20,000 nt of DNA, from contig NW_014577503.1 in NCBI RefSeq assembly GCF_000485595.1, positions 130,480 to 150,479 on the forward strand, in the 5' to 3' direction. The DNA is from Priapulus caudatus (lineage: Eukaryota; Priapulida; Priapulimorpha; Priapulimorphida; Priapulidae). Made by a program: the position numbers and the translations under genes. Every line of letters begins with the position of its first letter. The stretch's first letter is position 1. This document shows, piece after piece, positions 9,731 through 18,107 of this stretch. The notes under the pieces are model-generated. The model did not search any database, had not been told where the DNA came from, and saw nothing but the letters and a program-made list of their open reading frames with translations.

Positions 9731-10260
9731 CTCCCCAAGATGTGTAAGTATACGAAGTTTGGTCGCGCTAGGTCAATTAGGGGCCAAGTTATAAAGCGAA
9801 AGGGAAATGTGATCAAGGTCAAGGTAAAGGTCAAATAAAGGTTGCAGTGACCTGGTTTCGGTACGCGACACACTTTCTCCCCAAGATGTGTAAGTATACC
9901 AAGTTTGGTAGCGCTAGGTCAATTAGCGGCCGAGTTATAGAGCGGAAGGGAAATATAATCAAGGTCAAGGTAAAGGTCAAATAAAGGCTGCGGGTACCTG
10001 GTTTTGGTTAGCGGCTAGGTCAATTAGGGGCTGAGTTATAGAGCGGAAGAGAAATATAATCAAGGTCAAGGTAAGGTCATAAATAAAGGTGTAGTGACCT
10101 GGTTTTGGTAGCGCTAGCAATGGGCCAAGTTAGAGAGCGGAAGGGGATATGATCAGGCAAGGTCGTTCATACCTCTGCCACGCTCCCAGATGTGTAAGTA
10201 TACCAAGTTTGGTAGCGCTAGGTCAATTAGGAATCGAGTTTATAGAGCGGAAGGGAAATT
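9731..10260. repeat. Tandem array of five units with AGGTCA half-sites
   Basis: Five copies can be aligned on the shared GCGCTAGGTCAATTAG core, whose GCGCTA (or variant) starts at 9765, 9911, 10011, 10111 and 10215. Spacing is 146, then 100, 100 and 104 bases: copies three and four lack the leader CCCCAAGATGTGTAAGTATACC that is present in copies one, two and five. Full units run core, GAGTTATAGAGCGGAAGGGAAAT, TCAAGGTCAAGGTAAAGGTCA, then a CAGTGACCTGG or variant. Copy four is internally deleted and copy five loses the AGGTCA part. The array lies in a presumed intron. Frames reading SLVALGQLG are translations of the repeat core and not protein. Confidence 0.85.
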
Positions 10261-10395
10261 CTCTGCGGCGGACCAAGCGGTGGCGGCTGGGGAGACATGA
10301 AACCATAGTACTCACCGCCGACTTTCGTTGGGGGATACAATGAGTTCAGACTAGTTACTCGGGGAGGGGGGAGTGTCCTCAACTCTGTCTTCTAG

Positions 10396-10506
10396 ATGCT
10401 GTCGTTAGTCATATTGTATTACATAGATTGCTTATCCTCCTGTCAAAGCTCTTACAAGCATTCGATCAGCACCACTTCAAAGGCGTCATTTACATGCAGC
10501 TTCCGG
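10396..10506 (+). CDS. Candidate internal exon, alpha-helical peptide
   Basis: A strong acceptor (CCTCAACTCTGTCTTCTAG) is followed by 111 bases ending at CCGG|GTAACT. With two bases completing the first codon, the frame reads AVVSHIVLHRLLILLSK, then LLQAFDQHHFKGVIYMQLP, and leaves one base over. All three minus-strand frames are closed. A second plus frame starting ATGCTGTCG is also open but gives a less protein-like sequence. The exon joins in phase to the candidate at 13815 (G+GA, glycine) but not directly to 9472-9580, so an exon or an alternative donor is missing between them. Helical, leucine-rich; family not recognised. Confidence 0.45.
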
Positions 10507-10959
10507 GTAACTACACTCGTGTTTAGAAGTGCCGTAAAAAATAACAACCCACAAGCTCCTCTAAAAACAGAAGTACAACGTAAGGGCACTACAGGTCAGC
10601 GCAGAGGCGTCAGTCATATGCTATAGCAGCTGGCCCATAGCAGCTGATAAAGATCGGCACGCGCGAAGACTAGCGTATTCTCAGCACGGCCTTTTTTCTA
10701 CCCGTGCAAGTTATTTTTCTTTCACGAAAAAATAATCCACTGCTCAGTAAGTGTAGATCATCTTGACATTCTCGCAGTTAAACCTACAAACAAATGCAAA
10801 TGAAACCACATAGTAGTATTAGTACGTAGAGACAGGACAGGCAGGTTATTACAAGGTTTTTGTATTTTATATCGTATCTATAATTGTTATACACGTATAT
10901 AATGTACTTCTGGTGCTATGTATACTGGATGGCTGATGTTATTACACAAACTTAAAGAA
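10507..10959. other. Intron or spacer
   Basis: No convincing exon. A 12-base phrase ATAGCAGCTGGC/ATAGCAGCTGAT is duplicated at about 10623 and 10637. The rest is unremarkable AT-rich DNA. Confidence 0.4.
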
Positions 10960-11745
10960 TCCCCTTCCTCTCTCCCCTATCTCCCCACAGTGTACTCCTC
11001 CCCTCCCCCTCCTCTACCTCCCTACTCCTCCCTCCACCACTTCTCCCCCTCCTCTACCTCTCCGCCTCTCCCACCATCCTCTACTCCCTCTCCTCCATCA
11101 CCTCCTCCACCACCTTCCCCCCTCCTCTACCTCCTCCGCATTCTCCACCATCCTCTACCTACTCCCTCTCCCTCCATCACTTCTACCCCTCCTCTACCTC
11201 CTCCGCCTTCTCCCACCATCCTCTACCTACTCCCTCTTCTACCTTCTCCCTCTCCTCTACCTCCTCCTCCACCACCTTCTCCCCCTACTCTACCTCTCCC
11301 CCCTTCTCCCACCATCCTCTACCTATCCCTCTTCTACCTTCCTCCACCTTGTCCACCATCCGCTTACCTCCTCCCTCTTCTACCTTCTCCACCTCCTCCC
11401 TCTTCTACCTTCTCCCCCTCCTCCCTCTTCTACCTTCTCTCCCTCATCTACCTCTCTCTCCCTACTCCCCACCTCCCCTCCTCTCCTCTACCTCCTCCCC
11501 CCCCACCTTCTAACCCTCTTCCTCGACCACCTTCCTACCCTCCTCCTCGACCTCCTTCCTATACCACCTCCCCCTTTTCTACCGCCTCCCTTTTTCTCCC
11601 CCTCCTCCTCCTCCACTCACCGTTTCCTCGCCCTCTACCACTCTACTCCTTCCCTTCTCCCCCTCCTCCTCCCCCCACTACATTATCCCTCGTCCTCTAC
11701 TCCTCCCCTTCTCCCCCTCCTCCTCCACTACCACTTCCTCTTGAA
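10960..11745. repeat. Polypyrimidine tract, about 790 bp
   Basis: Almost only C and T with some A on the plus strand; 11221-11340 contains no G at all. Phrases CTACCTCCTCC, CTTCTACCTTCTCC and CCACCATCCTCTACC recur at irregular spacing, so this is a decayed minisatellite rather than a simple dinucleotide run. The 277-codon frame 10918-11751, a proline, serine and leucine string, is an artefact of the tract. Such a tract can adopt triplex structure and, inside an intron on the sense strand, looks like an enormous polypyrimidine stretch. Confidence 0.85.
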
Positions 11746-11794
11746 CCTTAATTCGAATGTCATATATTTGACAGCAGGGTTGGCAGCAATATAT

Positions 11795-11837
11795 CAAGAG
11801 CACATAATAGAGAGTTATTCTCTATTATCTACTCCTG
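11795..11837. mobile_element. 43-bp foldback repeat, copy 1
   Basis: Arms CAAGAGCACATAATAGAGA (11795-11813) and TCTCTATTATCTACTCCTG (11819-11837) are inverted copies with three mismatches; the inner 10 bases pair perfectly around a five-base GTTAT. The same design with different loop sequence recurs at 14919-14967. Too short to encode anything; it looks like the palindromic end product of a miniature transposon family. Confidence 0.7.
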
Positions 11838-11908
11838 GCGTATATATATACATGTGTGTATATACATCACTCTCAAAAGAACAGTAGGTTTTAACGCACC
11901 CATAGCCA

Positions 11909-12208
11909 CACAGGTACATGGAACGTTTTAACAATAAAATGATGGTAAATAAACAAGAAATGTATTTACTACCTAACTCTTAATGTTTCTCTACTTTCTT
12001 TTGCCTATTATTACTGATAATTTTCCTGTTTATTATTGCTGAAATTTCCGTTCAAATGCTCGACTGCAACACACAACACAAGCCGCACGCAGAATAAAAA
12101 AATTCGAGTAAAACGAGAGTAGAAAAACATTAAGCTTTGGTAGTAAATACATTTCGCGTTTACCTACTAACCATCATTTTATTATTGAAACGTTTCCACG
12201 TGCCTGTG
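11909..12208. mobile_element. Palindromic miniature transposon (MITE), 300 bp
   Basis: The left end CACAGGTACATGGAACGTTT and the reverse complement of the right end CACAGGCACGTGGAAACGTT match closely, and the match continues for about 100 bases, through AATAAAATGATGG and AAATGTATTTACTACC to the CTTAATGTTT region. The left arm extends further (CAAATGCTC...GCAACACACAA...CCGCACGC) and that extra part matches the neighbouring element at 12542, so the right arm has been shortened. Outside the ends, CCCATAGC (11899) and CACATAGC (12209) differ at one position and could be an 8-bp target duplication offset by two bases on the left; this is weak. No transposase. Confidence 0.75.
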
Positions 12209-12541
12209 CACATAGCACCCAAATAAAATACATTTCAGCATATTTTTCAGACATGTGGCAATTTACCATGTTACGACGGTATCTGGTTACATTTAACCCA
12301 GGCTGCGCAAGCAGCAAGTTATAATACAGCATGCGGTATGCTTCGTCATCATTCACTATACGCACGTTATCTAAAAGCATAGTTTACTTTTTATTGGGGG
12401 TGGAAGATGGTCTGCAGTGTATGTATTTAGTACAGCAACGAAATCTACAGGATATATCCACTGAGTTATATATATTTTCGAGGTCAGCAACTCTGGATTC
12501 ATCCACAAACCACACCGCGCTCTTATCAACCGATGGCTCCA
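12209..12541 (-). pseudogene. Possible coding fragment between two related MITEs
   Basis: On the minus strand one reading frame crosses nearly the whole interval. It reads VPVEPSVDKSAVWFVDESR, VADLENIYNSVDISCRF and on to STPNKK, then a TAA at 12384-12386, then MLLDNVRIVNDDEAYRML, YYNLLLAQPGLNVTRYR and NMVNCHMSEKYAEMYFIW before entering the left element. The codons favour purine-first triplets and the peptide has a natural mix of residues. The single stop would make it a relic, or the two halves could be unrelated. The plus strand also has an open stretch (from an AG at 12251-12252 reading CGNLPCYDGIWLHLTQ), which weakens the case. No family recognised. Confidence 0.25.
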
Positions 12542-12968
12542 CAGGCACTTGGAACGTCTCAATTAAATAATAAAAAGGTAAATAAACACGAAATGTATTT
12601 CTACCAAAGTGTAATGTTTTCTACTCTATTTCGCCTAGATAATCACCTGTAAATGCCGGTCAAATGCTCATTGCAACACACAAGTACACCGCACGCTATC
12701 TGCTGCACAGCTGACACATAAATGTATAGTTTATAATAATAATAATAAAATAATAATAAAATAATAGACTATATATTTATGTCAGCTAGTGTGTGGCGGC
12801 GGCCAGCGTGTGACAGTGTGTTGCCAGATGAGCATTTGACGGCATTTACAGCAAATTGTCAGCAAAAAATAGGTGAAAGAGAGTAAAGAAACATTAAGCA
12901 CTTTGGTAGTAAATAGATTTCGTATTTATTTAGGCATTATATTTTATTGAAACGCGCCAAGTCGCCAC
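12542..12968. mobile_element. Palindromic miniature transposon (MITE), about 430 bp
   Basis: Two arms of roughly 190 bases each are inverted copies. Aligned landmarks are CACTTGGAACGTCTCAAT against GACTTGGCGCGTTTCAAT at the ends, then CGAAATGTATTTCTACC against CGAAATCTATTTACTACC, TGTAAATGCCGGTCAAATGC against TGTAAATGCCGTCAAATGC, GCAACACAC, and GCTGACACATAAATGTATAG against GCTGACATAAATATATAG at the centre. The centre is a TAA-rich microsatellite. The outer part of the arms is the same sequence family as the element at 11909-12208. No coding capacity. Confidence 0.8.
12733..12766. repeat. TAA-type microsatellite
   Basis: Imperfect (TAA)n run forming the loop between the arms of the surrounding palindromic element. 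Confidence 0.8.
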
Positions 12969-13100
12969 AGCGACAAATACTGAGCTCTATCGCGATCGAT
13001 AGGGCAGGTTAAACATAATTTGGCCACGTGAAAATAACCAACGGGCACCAATTTTTTTTTAAATTACGTAGTTACCAGCCTGAGACCGAGTAGTTGTTAG

Positions 13101-13690
<590 letters not shown>

Positions 13691-13814
13691 TGGTTTTTAT
13701 AGCAGGATTATTCTAATCTACTATCACATAGTAGTCATTCTCTGTCAAAACTATTAAAAAAAACACGATGTCATTTGATCTCCAAGATACATTTATGGCC
13801 AACTATCACCACAG

Positions 13815-13923
13815 GAAACGAAAATCTTAGAGAGACTCTAAACAAGCTTCTTCTGTCTGCTGCAACTTTTTTGTTTAAAATTGAGAAGTCAACGGGGAAG
13901 TTACGTTCTGGTGTTAGAGCACT
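13815..13923 (+). CDS. Candidate internal exon, alpha-helical peptide
   Basis: Bounded by CTATCACCACAG on the left and GCACT|GTGAGC, a good donor, on the right. Two bases complete the first codon, then NENLRETLNKLLLSAATF, LFKIEKSTGKLRSGVRA, leaving two bases. The LRETLNKLLLSAATFLFKIE part is a clean amphipathic helix. The phase fits the exon at 10396-10506. The frame is open upstream beyond the acceptor to about 13784, so an earlier acceptor (CTCCAAG at 13790) is possible. The minus strand is also open here (13771-13998), which lowers certainty. Length is 109 bases, the same as the candidate at 9472. Family not recognised. Confidence 0.4.
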
Positions 13924-14042
13924 GTGAGCATAACCATGTTGAAAAACTCTTAGCAGTGCCAACCGGATCGGAACCAAAGCCATATGAACTTTACACACAA
14001 AAAACGTCTAAAAGCGCATGAAGTATCAATTTTAAGTTACAG

Positions 14043-14082
14043 GATGCCTAGTGCTGCATCTCACTCGGCTAGATTTGTTTGA
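14043..14082 (+). CDS. Possible terminal exon of plus-strand gene
   Basis: After AATTTTAAGTTACAG the single base G would complete the CT left by the previous exon (leucine), followed by MPSAASHSARFV and TGA. Very short, and the only support is phase and the acceptor. No AATAAA follows within about 300 bases, so the true end of the gene could be elsewhere. Confidence 0.15.
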
Positions 14083-14690
14083 AGTCGGCTTTTGGACACA
14101 CAAAGTATCTATGATATGGTATGGCAGCCAGTTAGGGCAAACACTAATATTGCAAGGCAGCGTGAAATTTGATTAGCTGTCTTTGACCACTAGATGTGGC
14201 TACCCGCAAATACGTACAAGATGCGTTACAACTGTCCATTCTACCTCTACACACCTATAGAATGGCTTGAATGCTGTGGTATAAATGACAAGTTAGTGCA
14301 TGTGATTAACAGAAATTCGTGTCTAAAGAAAAACTATCAATTTAGTTTCTGAAAGGCGGGCGGCTATATTTATCTGCACTGGGTTTTTATTTCGAATATC
14401 CGTACATGTAATTGGGTACAGACACATAATCAGACGGTCGTCGGGTGCATGTGAAAATAGATTCAATATTTCCAGCACATTCTCACAAGGACAGCAGTAA
14501 TTGTTAAGTGCGCACTTCTTTAGTAACATATATGCCTAAGTACGCTCTCGCACCAGCATATCTATGCAGGTTGTACAGTAGAGTATAGCCGAACAATACT
14601 TTAGCACTCCAATACATACATTACAATCACCGTCACCATAACGATCTAATCTAAGATTCTAATCCTAACTCCATTAGGTATACGCATATG
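14083..14690. other. Intergenic interval between convergent gene models
   Basis: Contains two minus-strand open frames that read somewhat like protein: 14323-14529 and, just upstream on that strand, about 14535-14660 (YGDGDCNVCIGVLKYC...). Neither has good splice sites and both end in stops, so they are not called as exons. They could be 3' exons of the minus-strand gene. Confidence 0.3.
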
Positions 14691-14869
14691 CAGGGGCGTG
14701 TACAGGATTTGTACCAGGGGGGGTCTAACCGTAACCCAAACTTGCGAGCACGCGAAGGGGGGGTCTGGGGGGCCCTCCCCCATAAAAAGTTTGAAATTAG
14801 ACCCCCTTAGATGCGTTTTCTGCGCGAGCAGGGGGGGTCCGGACACCCCCCCCCCTGTACACGCCCCTG
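14691..14869. mobile_element. 179-bp MITE with 16-bp perfect terminal inverted repeats
   Basis: CAGGGGCGTGTACAGG at 14691-14706 is the exact reverse complement of 14854-14869. ATATG immediately before (14686-14690) and after (14870-14874) is a perfect 5-bp target duplication. The interior has G7/C8 runs and phrases such as GGGGGGCCCTCCCCC and AGACCCCCTTAGATGCGTTTTC. I recall CAGGGGCGT-ended, G/C-run-rich elements as common non-autonomous repeats in invertebrate genomes, but cannot assign the superfamily. The frames 14646-14846 and 14698-14931 are translations of it. Confidence 0.9.
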
Positions 14870-14918
14870 ATATGGGTCCTAACGTATGCTTGATGCATTA
14901 CGGACCTTTGGATATAAA

Positions 14919-14967
14919 CAAGAGTCCATAATAGAAAATGAACTCTATTTTCTATTATGCACTCCTG
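14919..14967. mobile_element. 49-bp foldback repeat, copy 2
   Basis: Arms CAAGAGTCCATAATAGAAAA (14919-14938) and TTTTCTATTATGCACTCCTG (14948-14967) are inverted copies with two mismatches; the inner 12 bases pair perfectly around the loop TGAACTCTA. The outer sequence CAAGAG..CATAATAG..CTATTAT..ACTCCTG matches the copy at 11795-11837, while the inner stem bases differ in a compensated way. Confidence 0.75.
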
Positions 14968-15254
14968 ATATGAAGTGGCCTAATACTAATAGTAATATAA
15001 CCAACTACAGCCACATGTGCTTCTAGTCTAGAAAGCTATATGGTTAACGCTAGCCCTAGTGTTAGTAATAACATCAATAACCGTAACATATCAATAGTCA
15101 ATACTGACAATAGCCACACAACGCGATACCTAACCTAGCAGAAGCACTATAAGTATAACCTTGCTACCTGATAGCAGTGGCAATAGCACTACCTTAATTA
15201 GTACATAACAGTAGTAAAGCTTTGGAGTGACTGATGTGTCTTTTTGAACTATAC
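14968..15254. other. Spacer, nothing firm
   Basis: AT-rich DNA with many TAGT/ACTA phrases. A minus-strand frame from 15384 continues open to 15130 through a leucine and valine-rich stretch, but beyond the donor at 15254 this is probably intron. Confidence 0.4.
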
Positions 15255-15328
15255 TACTGAGTGCTAAGTTTCTTTGTTTCAAGTTATCAACTATTTTTCG
15301 ATGGACCCGTTTGTCACGCCACCTCACA
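15255..15328 (-). CDS. Possible exon of minus-strand gene
   Basis: Minus-strand acceptor GTACTCTGTAACAG is followed by one base and then VRWRDKRVHRKIVDNLKQ, RNLALS, ending at CAGTA|GTATAG. Basic, helix-like peptide. It needs a preceding exon that ends with two bases; the neighbouring candidate at 15438 ends with one if its strong GTAAGT donor is used, but with two if the weaker GTGTAA two bases earlier is used. That conflict keeps confidence low. Confidence 0.2.
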
Positions 15329-15437
15329 CTGTTACAGAGTACATCACAGAATACCATAAATGGGTGCACAGTCAACGAGTACACGTGGGACTACGCCTAA
15401 CGATCCACGTCCAAAAAACCAATGAACTGCAACTTAC

Positions 15438-15540
15438 ACGTCGGTGAGATCCGCTCAGGGATAACTGCCAAGAATTGTCTGGAATAGTTCCCACCTAAGT
15501 ACTTTCGCCTCAAACGTTTTGTCCTCGCGATTCTCTCTCG
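15438..15540 (-). CDS. Candidate exon of minus-strand gene, basic peptide
   Basis: On the minus strand the segment follows ATAAGAAAAGTTTACAG and ends at ACGT|GTAAGT, a consensus donor. The frame, starting at a codon boundary, reads RERIARTKRLRRKYLG then GNYSRQFLAVIPERISPT and leaves one base. Nine of the first fourteen residues are basic or acidic, with a KRLRRK cluster that could be a nuclear targeting or nucleic-acid-binding patch. It joins in phase to the exon at 15605 across a 64-base intron. Family not recognised. Confidence 0.33.
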
Positions 15541-15604
15541 CTGTAAACTTTTCTTATATGCACATGAAACACCGTAAAATTGCACGTAAGTAAAATTGTG
15601 CTAC

Positions 15605-15772
15605 CGCAAGCAGAGCATCCTTGCATTCGCGAGCGTTCACTCTGCCACAGTGCGAGTGCAGAAGAACATGTGCTAGCACCTCGCTCGCAGCCGGAAGACG
15701 GTGAGCTATAGACTGTACCTCCACACGCAACTGCCGCACGCTATCAGTGACTTCAATAGTATTGTGCCCCGT
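15605..15772 (-). CDS. Candidate exon of minus-strand gene, 56 codons
   Basis: Minus-strand acceptor CAATTTTCTAG, donor CTTGCG|GTAGCA, 168 bases, open at codon boundaries on both sides. It reads TGHNTIEVTDSVRQLRVEVQ, SIAHRLPAASEVLAHVL, LHSHCGRVNARECKDALLA. The alternation of V, L and charged residues looks like folded helical protein. This is the longest candidate exon in the window. Caution: the plus strand has a competing open reading (AEHPCIRERSLCHSAS... ending at GACG|GTGAGC), because GC-rich DNA has few stops. Family not recognised. Confidence 0.35.
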
Positions 15773-15820
15773 CTAGAAAATTGCGGTCGGCAAGTAGGGT
15801 TACCGATGATGTGACGCTAC

Positions 15821-15872
15821 TTGCGTAGTGTAAAGACTCCTAATCGTGCGGGTAATCCGTATAATAACTAGA
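15821..15872 (-). CDS. Possible small exon of minus-strand gene
   Basis: Follows TGCACCTTCCAG and ends at CGCAA|GTAGCG on the minus strand. One base then LVIIRITRTIRSLYTTQ, ending on a codon boundary, which fits the exon at 15605. Only 52 bases; support is the splice sites and phase. Confidence 0.17.
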
Positions 15873-15954
15873 CTGGAAGGTGCAATTCAGCGATTTCCCA
15901 ATATAGGGAACGGGACGTTACAAATAATACGTGATCTGCACTAGATAGGTTTAC

Positions 15955-15991
15955 CTGCCTAATCGCTTGGGTAATATATCACGATAAGTGT
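15955..15991 (-). CDS. Possible micro-exon of minus-strand gene
   Basis: Minus strand: acceptor CCGGTCCGCTCACATAG, donor TTAGGCAG|GTAAAC, both good. 37 bases with two bases, TYRDILPKRLG, then two bases; phase fits the neighbours on each side. The small size makes chance likely. Confidence 0.17.
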
Positions 15992-16064
15992 CTATGTGAG
16001 CGGACCGGGAAACCGCCACACGCCTTGATTATTGATTACTGATTATGAAATCAGGTCTACTTAC

Positions 16065-16114
16065 AATGTGTGCTAATCAGAAAACGATTAAATGGCCTAC
16101 TTATTATGCGATAT
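16065..16114 (-). CDS. Possible small exon of minus-strand gene
   Basis: Minus strand: acceptor TAACATTAATTGTGCAG, donor CACATT|GTAAGT (strong). One base, YRIISRPFNRFLISTH, one base; phases fit the exons at 16905 and 15955. Support is splice sites and phase only. Confidence 0.18.
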
Positions 16115-16904
16115 CTGCACAATTAATGTTAGAAAGAGCCCACATTCACACACGCACATTCTCCTACAAAATTTTTAAGGGTAGCATATTTTTCTACATA
16201 GTAGGCCTGTAGCGCGCCACACATATTCCTCACAAAGCCTTCTTTGTCTTTCTAGGGTTGATAATAGCTTTCCTGAGGTGCTTTTCTTTTCACACGTGTG
16301 TGATATGTACAGCTCATTGACATTTGTGCTGACCAGTAGACGCGGTGGTCAACAACAGCGCACGTCCGCTCCACTCCTGGTGCTAAATGGTTTAGAGGGC
16401 TTGCCAATTTGCAAGTATACTATGGGCGACAGCTGACATACGTTTAGAAAGTGCAAGATTGGGTATCTCGCGCGCATAGGATACCCTGATCCTGCATAAT
16501 CAGAGGTTGACATCAAGGATTAGCAGGATATTGATACTAGAGTGACCAAGAATAGCAGTGGCAAGCCAAGCTTAGTTTATACAGGCTACAGATAGTGTTA
16601 GTGATACGACCAGTTTCACTGCTACATGTATGACAATCCCTAATTAGGTGTAACACTGAACATGCTTTTAGCCTGATTTCTGATATTTACGCGAGATATT
16701 TATAATGATCTAATTAATTTTATATGCAACATATGGTACGGCATATGCACGAGAAATTAATTAAATGCCATTCATGCTGATTAAAAACATAGCAGGATAA
16801 ATTTGAGCAAAGACGTACAAGGCATAAACCTGGGCCTAAGTGCTTGGGCGGGTCTCAACATATCAACACCTTATCTACACAACACAAGATGTTTCTTTGA
16901 TTAC
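16115..16904. other. Intron or spacer
   Basis: AT-rich with stops in all frames. GCATATGCACGAGAAATTAATTAAATGCC and similar AT-rich phrases occur, but no clear repeat or exon was found. Under the minus-strand model this is a 790-base intron. Confidence 0.35.
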
Positions 16905-16999
16905 CTCTTTTCTTGCCTTTCTTTGTGAGCTTCTGCATGAGTTAGCACATTTCTTTCAACAACTGCATAACCAGTGCAAAAACCAGCGTACAATTTCTT
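16905..16999 (-). CDS. Candidate exon of minus-strand gene
   Basis: Minus strand: acceptor TCGTGTTCTGTGAGACGCAG, donor AAAAGAG|GTAATC. From a codon boundary it reads KKLYAGFCTGYAVVERN then VLTHAEAHKERQEK and leaves two bases, fitting the exon at 16065. The plus strand of the same bases is also open and leucine-rich (LITSFLAFLCELLHEL..., stop at 17031), which would suit the helical plus-strand gene; splice sites favour the minus reading, but the strand is genuinely ambiguous. Confidence 0.25.
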
Positions 17000-17584
17000 C
17001 TGCGTCTCACAGAACACGAAAAGAAGGCTAGCTGGTGTTTTGCAAAAGAAGTTTTGTCTGTCTGATATCACGTGTCAATAAACAGGCATGCGCAAACCTT
17101 GGGTTTCGTAATTAGTTTGAAATCACTTAAAAAAAATTAAAATCATTCCAAATTCATCATAGCAAGATAAGATAATTAAGATATTAGCAATTGATATGTA
17201 GCAAATAAGTGTTCGAACATGCTGGTGGAGGAAGAAGTAAAGGAGGAGATTTTTTCCTATTTTTGAGTCCCATTATGACTCACAAGTCTGTGCATATCCA
17301 AAACAGCTGAATAGTTATTATACTATTGCAGCATGTCATCGTTTTTGATGGGGCATGCCCTCCTATGTGAACGCAACTCTTATCCAACGGGCAGTCTACA
17401 GCTGCATCATATGATAACAGGAACTACATGGCCAATGACTCAAGTTTCTTCAAGCTGTTCAAGTGTAAGCTATCTTCCACACGCAAATGAAACATAAACT
17501 GCCCTACTGACTACCACTGGCCGATAGGTTCTAGCACTGACACCAGAAACGTGTCCAGTATCTGTTTTCACTGACAGTGTTTAC
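17000..17584. other. Intron or spacer
   Basis: AT-rich, no open frame or repeat of note. Several A-rich runs around 17130. Confidence 0.4.
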
Positions 17585-17662
17585 AGACAAAATAACTATA
17601 AACAAGTGCAGATTCTCGTGTCTCTGACTAGCACATGCCGCTTTCCAATGTAACCAGGCGAG
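17585..17662 (-). CDS. Candidate exon of minus-strand gene
   Basis: Minus strand: acceptor TTTGTTTCTTTTTCTTCTCAG is the strongest polypyrimidine tract plus AG in the region. The frame reads LAWLHWKAACASQRHEN then LHLFIVILS and meets GTAAAC on a codon boundary, fitting the exon at 16905. The frame remains open another 18 codons to 17531, so the donor is uncertain. A second frame (SPGYIGKRHVLVRDTR) is open as well and would fit an upstream candidate ATG exon near 17825-17905. Family not recognised. Confidence 0.25.
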
Positions 17663-18070
17663 CTGAGAAGAAAAAGAAACAAATAACGCAGAAGTGGATC
17701 TTAACAAGCTGATGTAAGACATACAAAGACACGTGCCTATTGCCCATAACCGGTCATTGCTCCTAATATTTTGGATTAGTTTGCCAGAGAAGGTGGGCTT
17801 CTTGGCTTGGAAGTACCAAGAAGGTTACGTATACTCAGTTTTGAACCAATATATATTCTGGCTGCGGTATTTGCATAACACGGACATATTGTGTTCAGGC
17901 ATATAATGAATTAATTTTTTTATGAATATGCTATATAGGACGTTGTGACACTGTGATAATGTGACTATAGTTGCAGGTATCCAGAAAATTTGTTGCAGAA
18001 AAATTGGTAACAAATAATAGTAAACCTCGGTTTGCTACCACAAAGATAGGACAGGGGAAGCAGAGCACAG
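17663..18070. other. Spacer with a possible minus-strand start region
   Basis: A minus-strand ATG at 17905 or so opens MPEHNMSVLCKYRSQN and then IYWFKTEY, meeting GTAACC near 17830. This could be the first coding exon of the minus-strand gene, but its phase suits the alternative frame of the next exon, not the one preferred. The rest is AT-rich. Confidence 0.2.
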
Positions 18071-18074
18071 AGGA

Positions 18075-18075
18075 T

Positions 18076-18107
<32 letters not shown>

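Noticed and set aside
9441-9794. 117-codon frame from ATG at 9441 taken as a whole
   Set aside because: The first part precedes a strong acceptor and the last part is the tandem repeat; only 9472-9580 is kept as a candidate exon.
10918-11751. 277-codon proline and serine-rich open frame
   Set aside because: Direct translation of the polypyrimidine tract; no balanced-composition part and no motif.
12384-12386. TAA in the minus-strand fragment removed by a 17-base intron (GTAAAC...TTTTAG)
   Set aside because: 17 bases is too short for an ordinary spliceosomal intron and removal would break the frame.
14646-14931. Two opposite open frames of 66 and 77 codons
   Set aside because: They are translations of the 179-bp MITE and its C/G runs.
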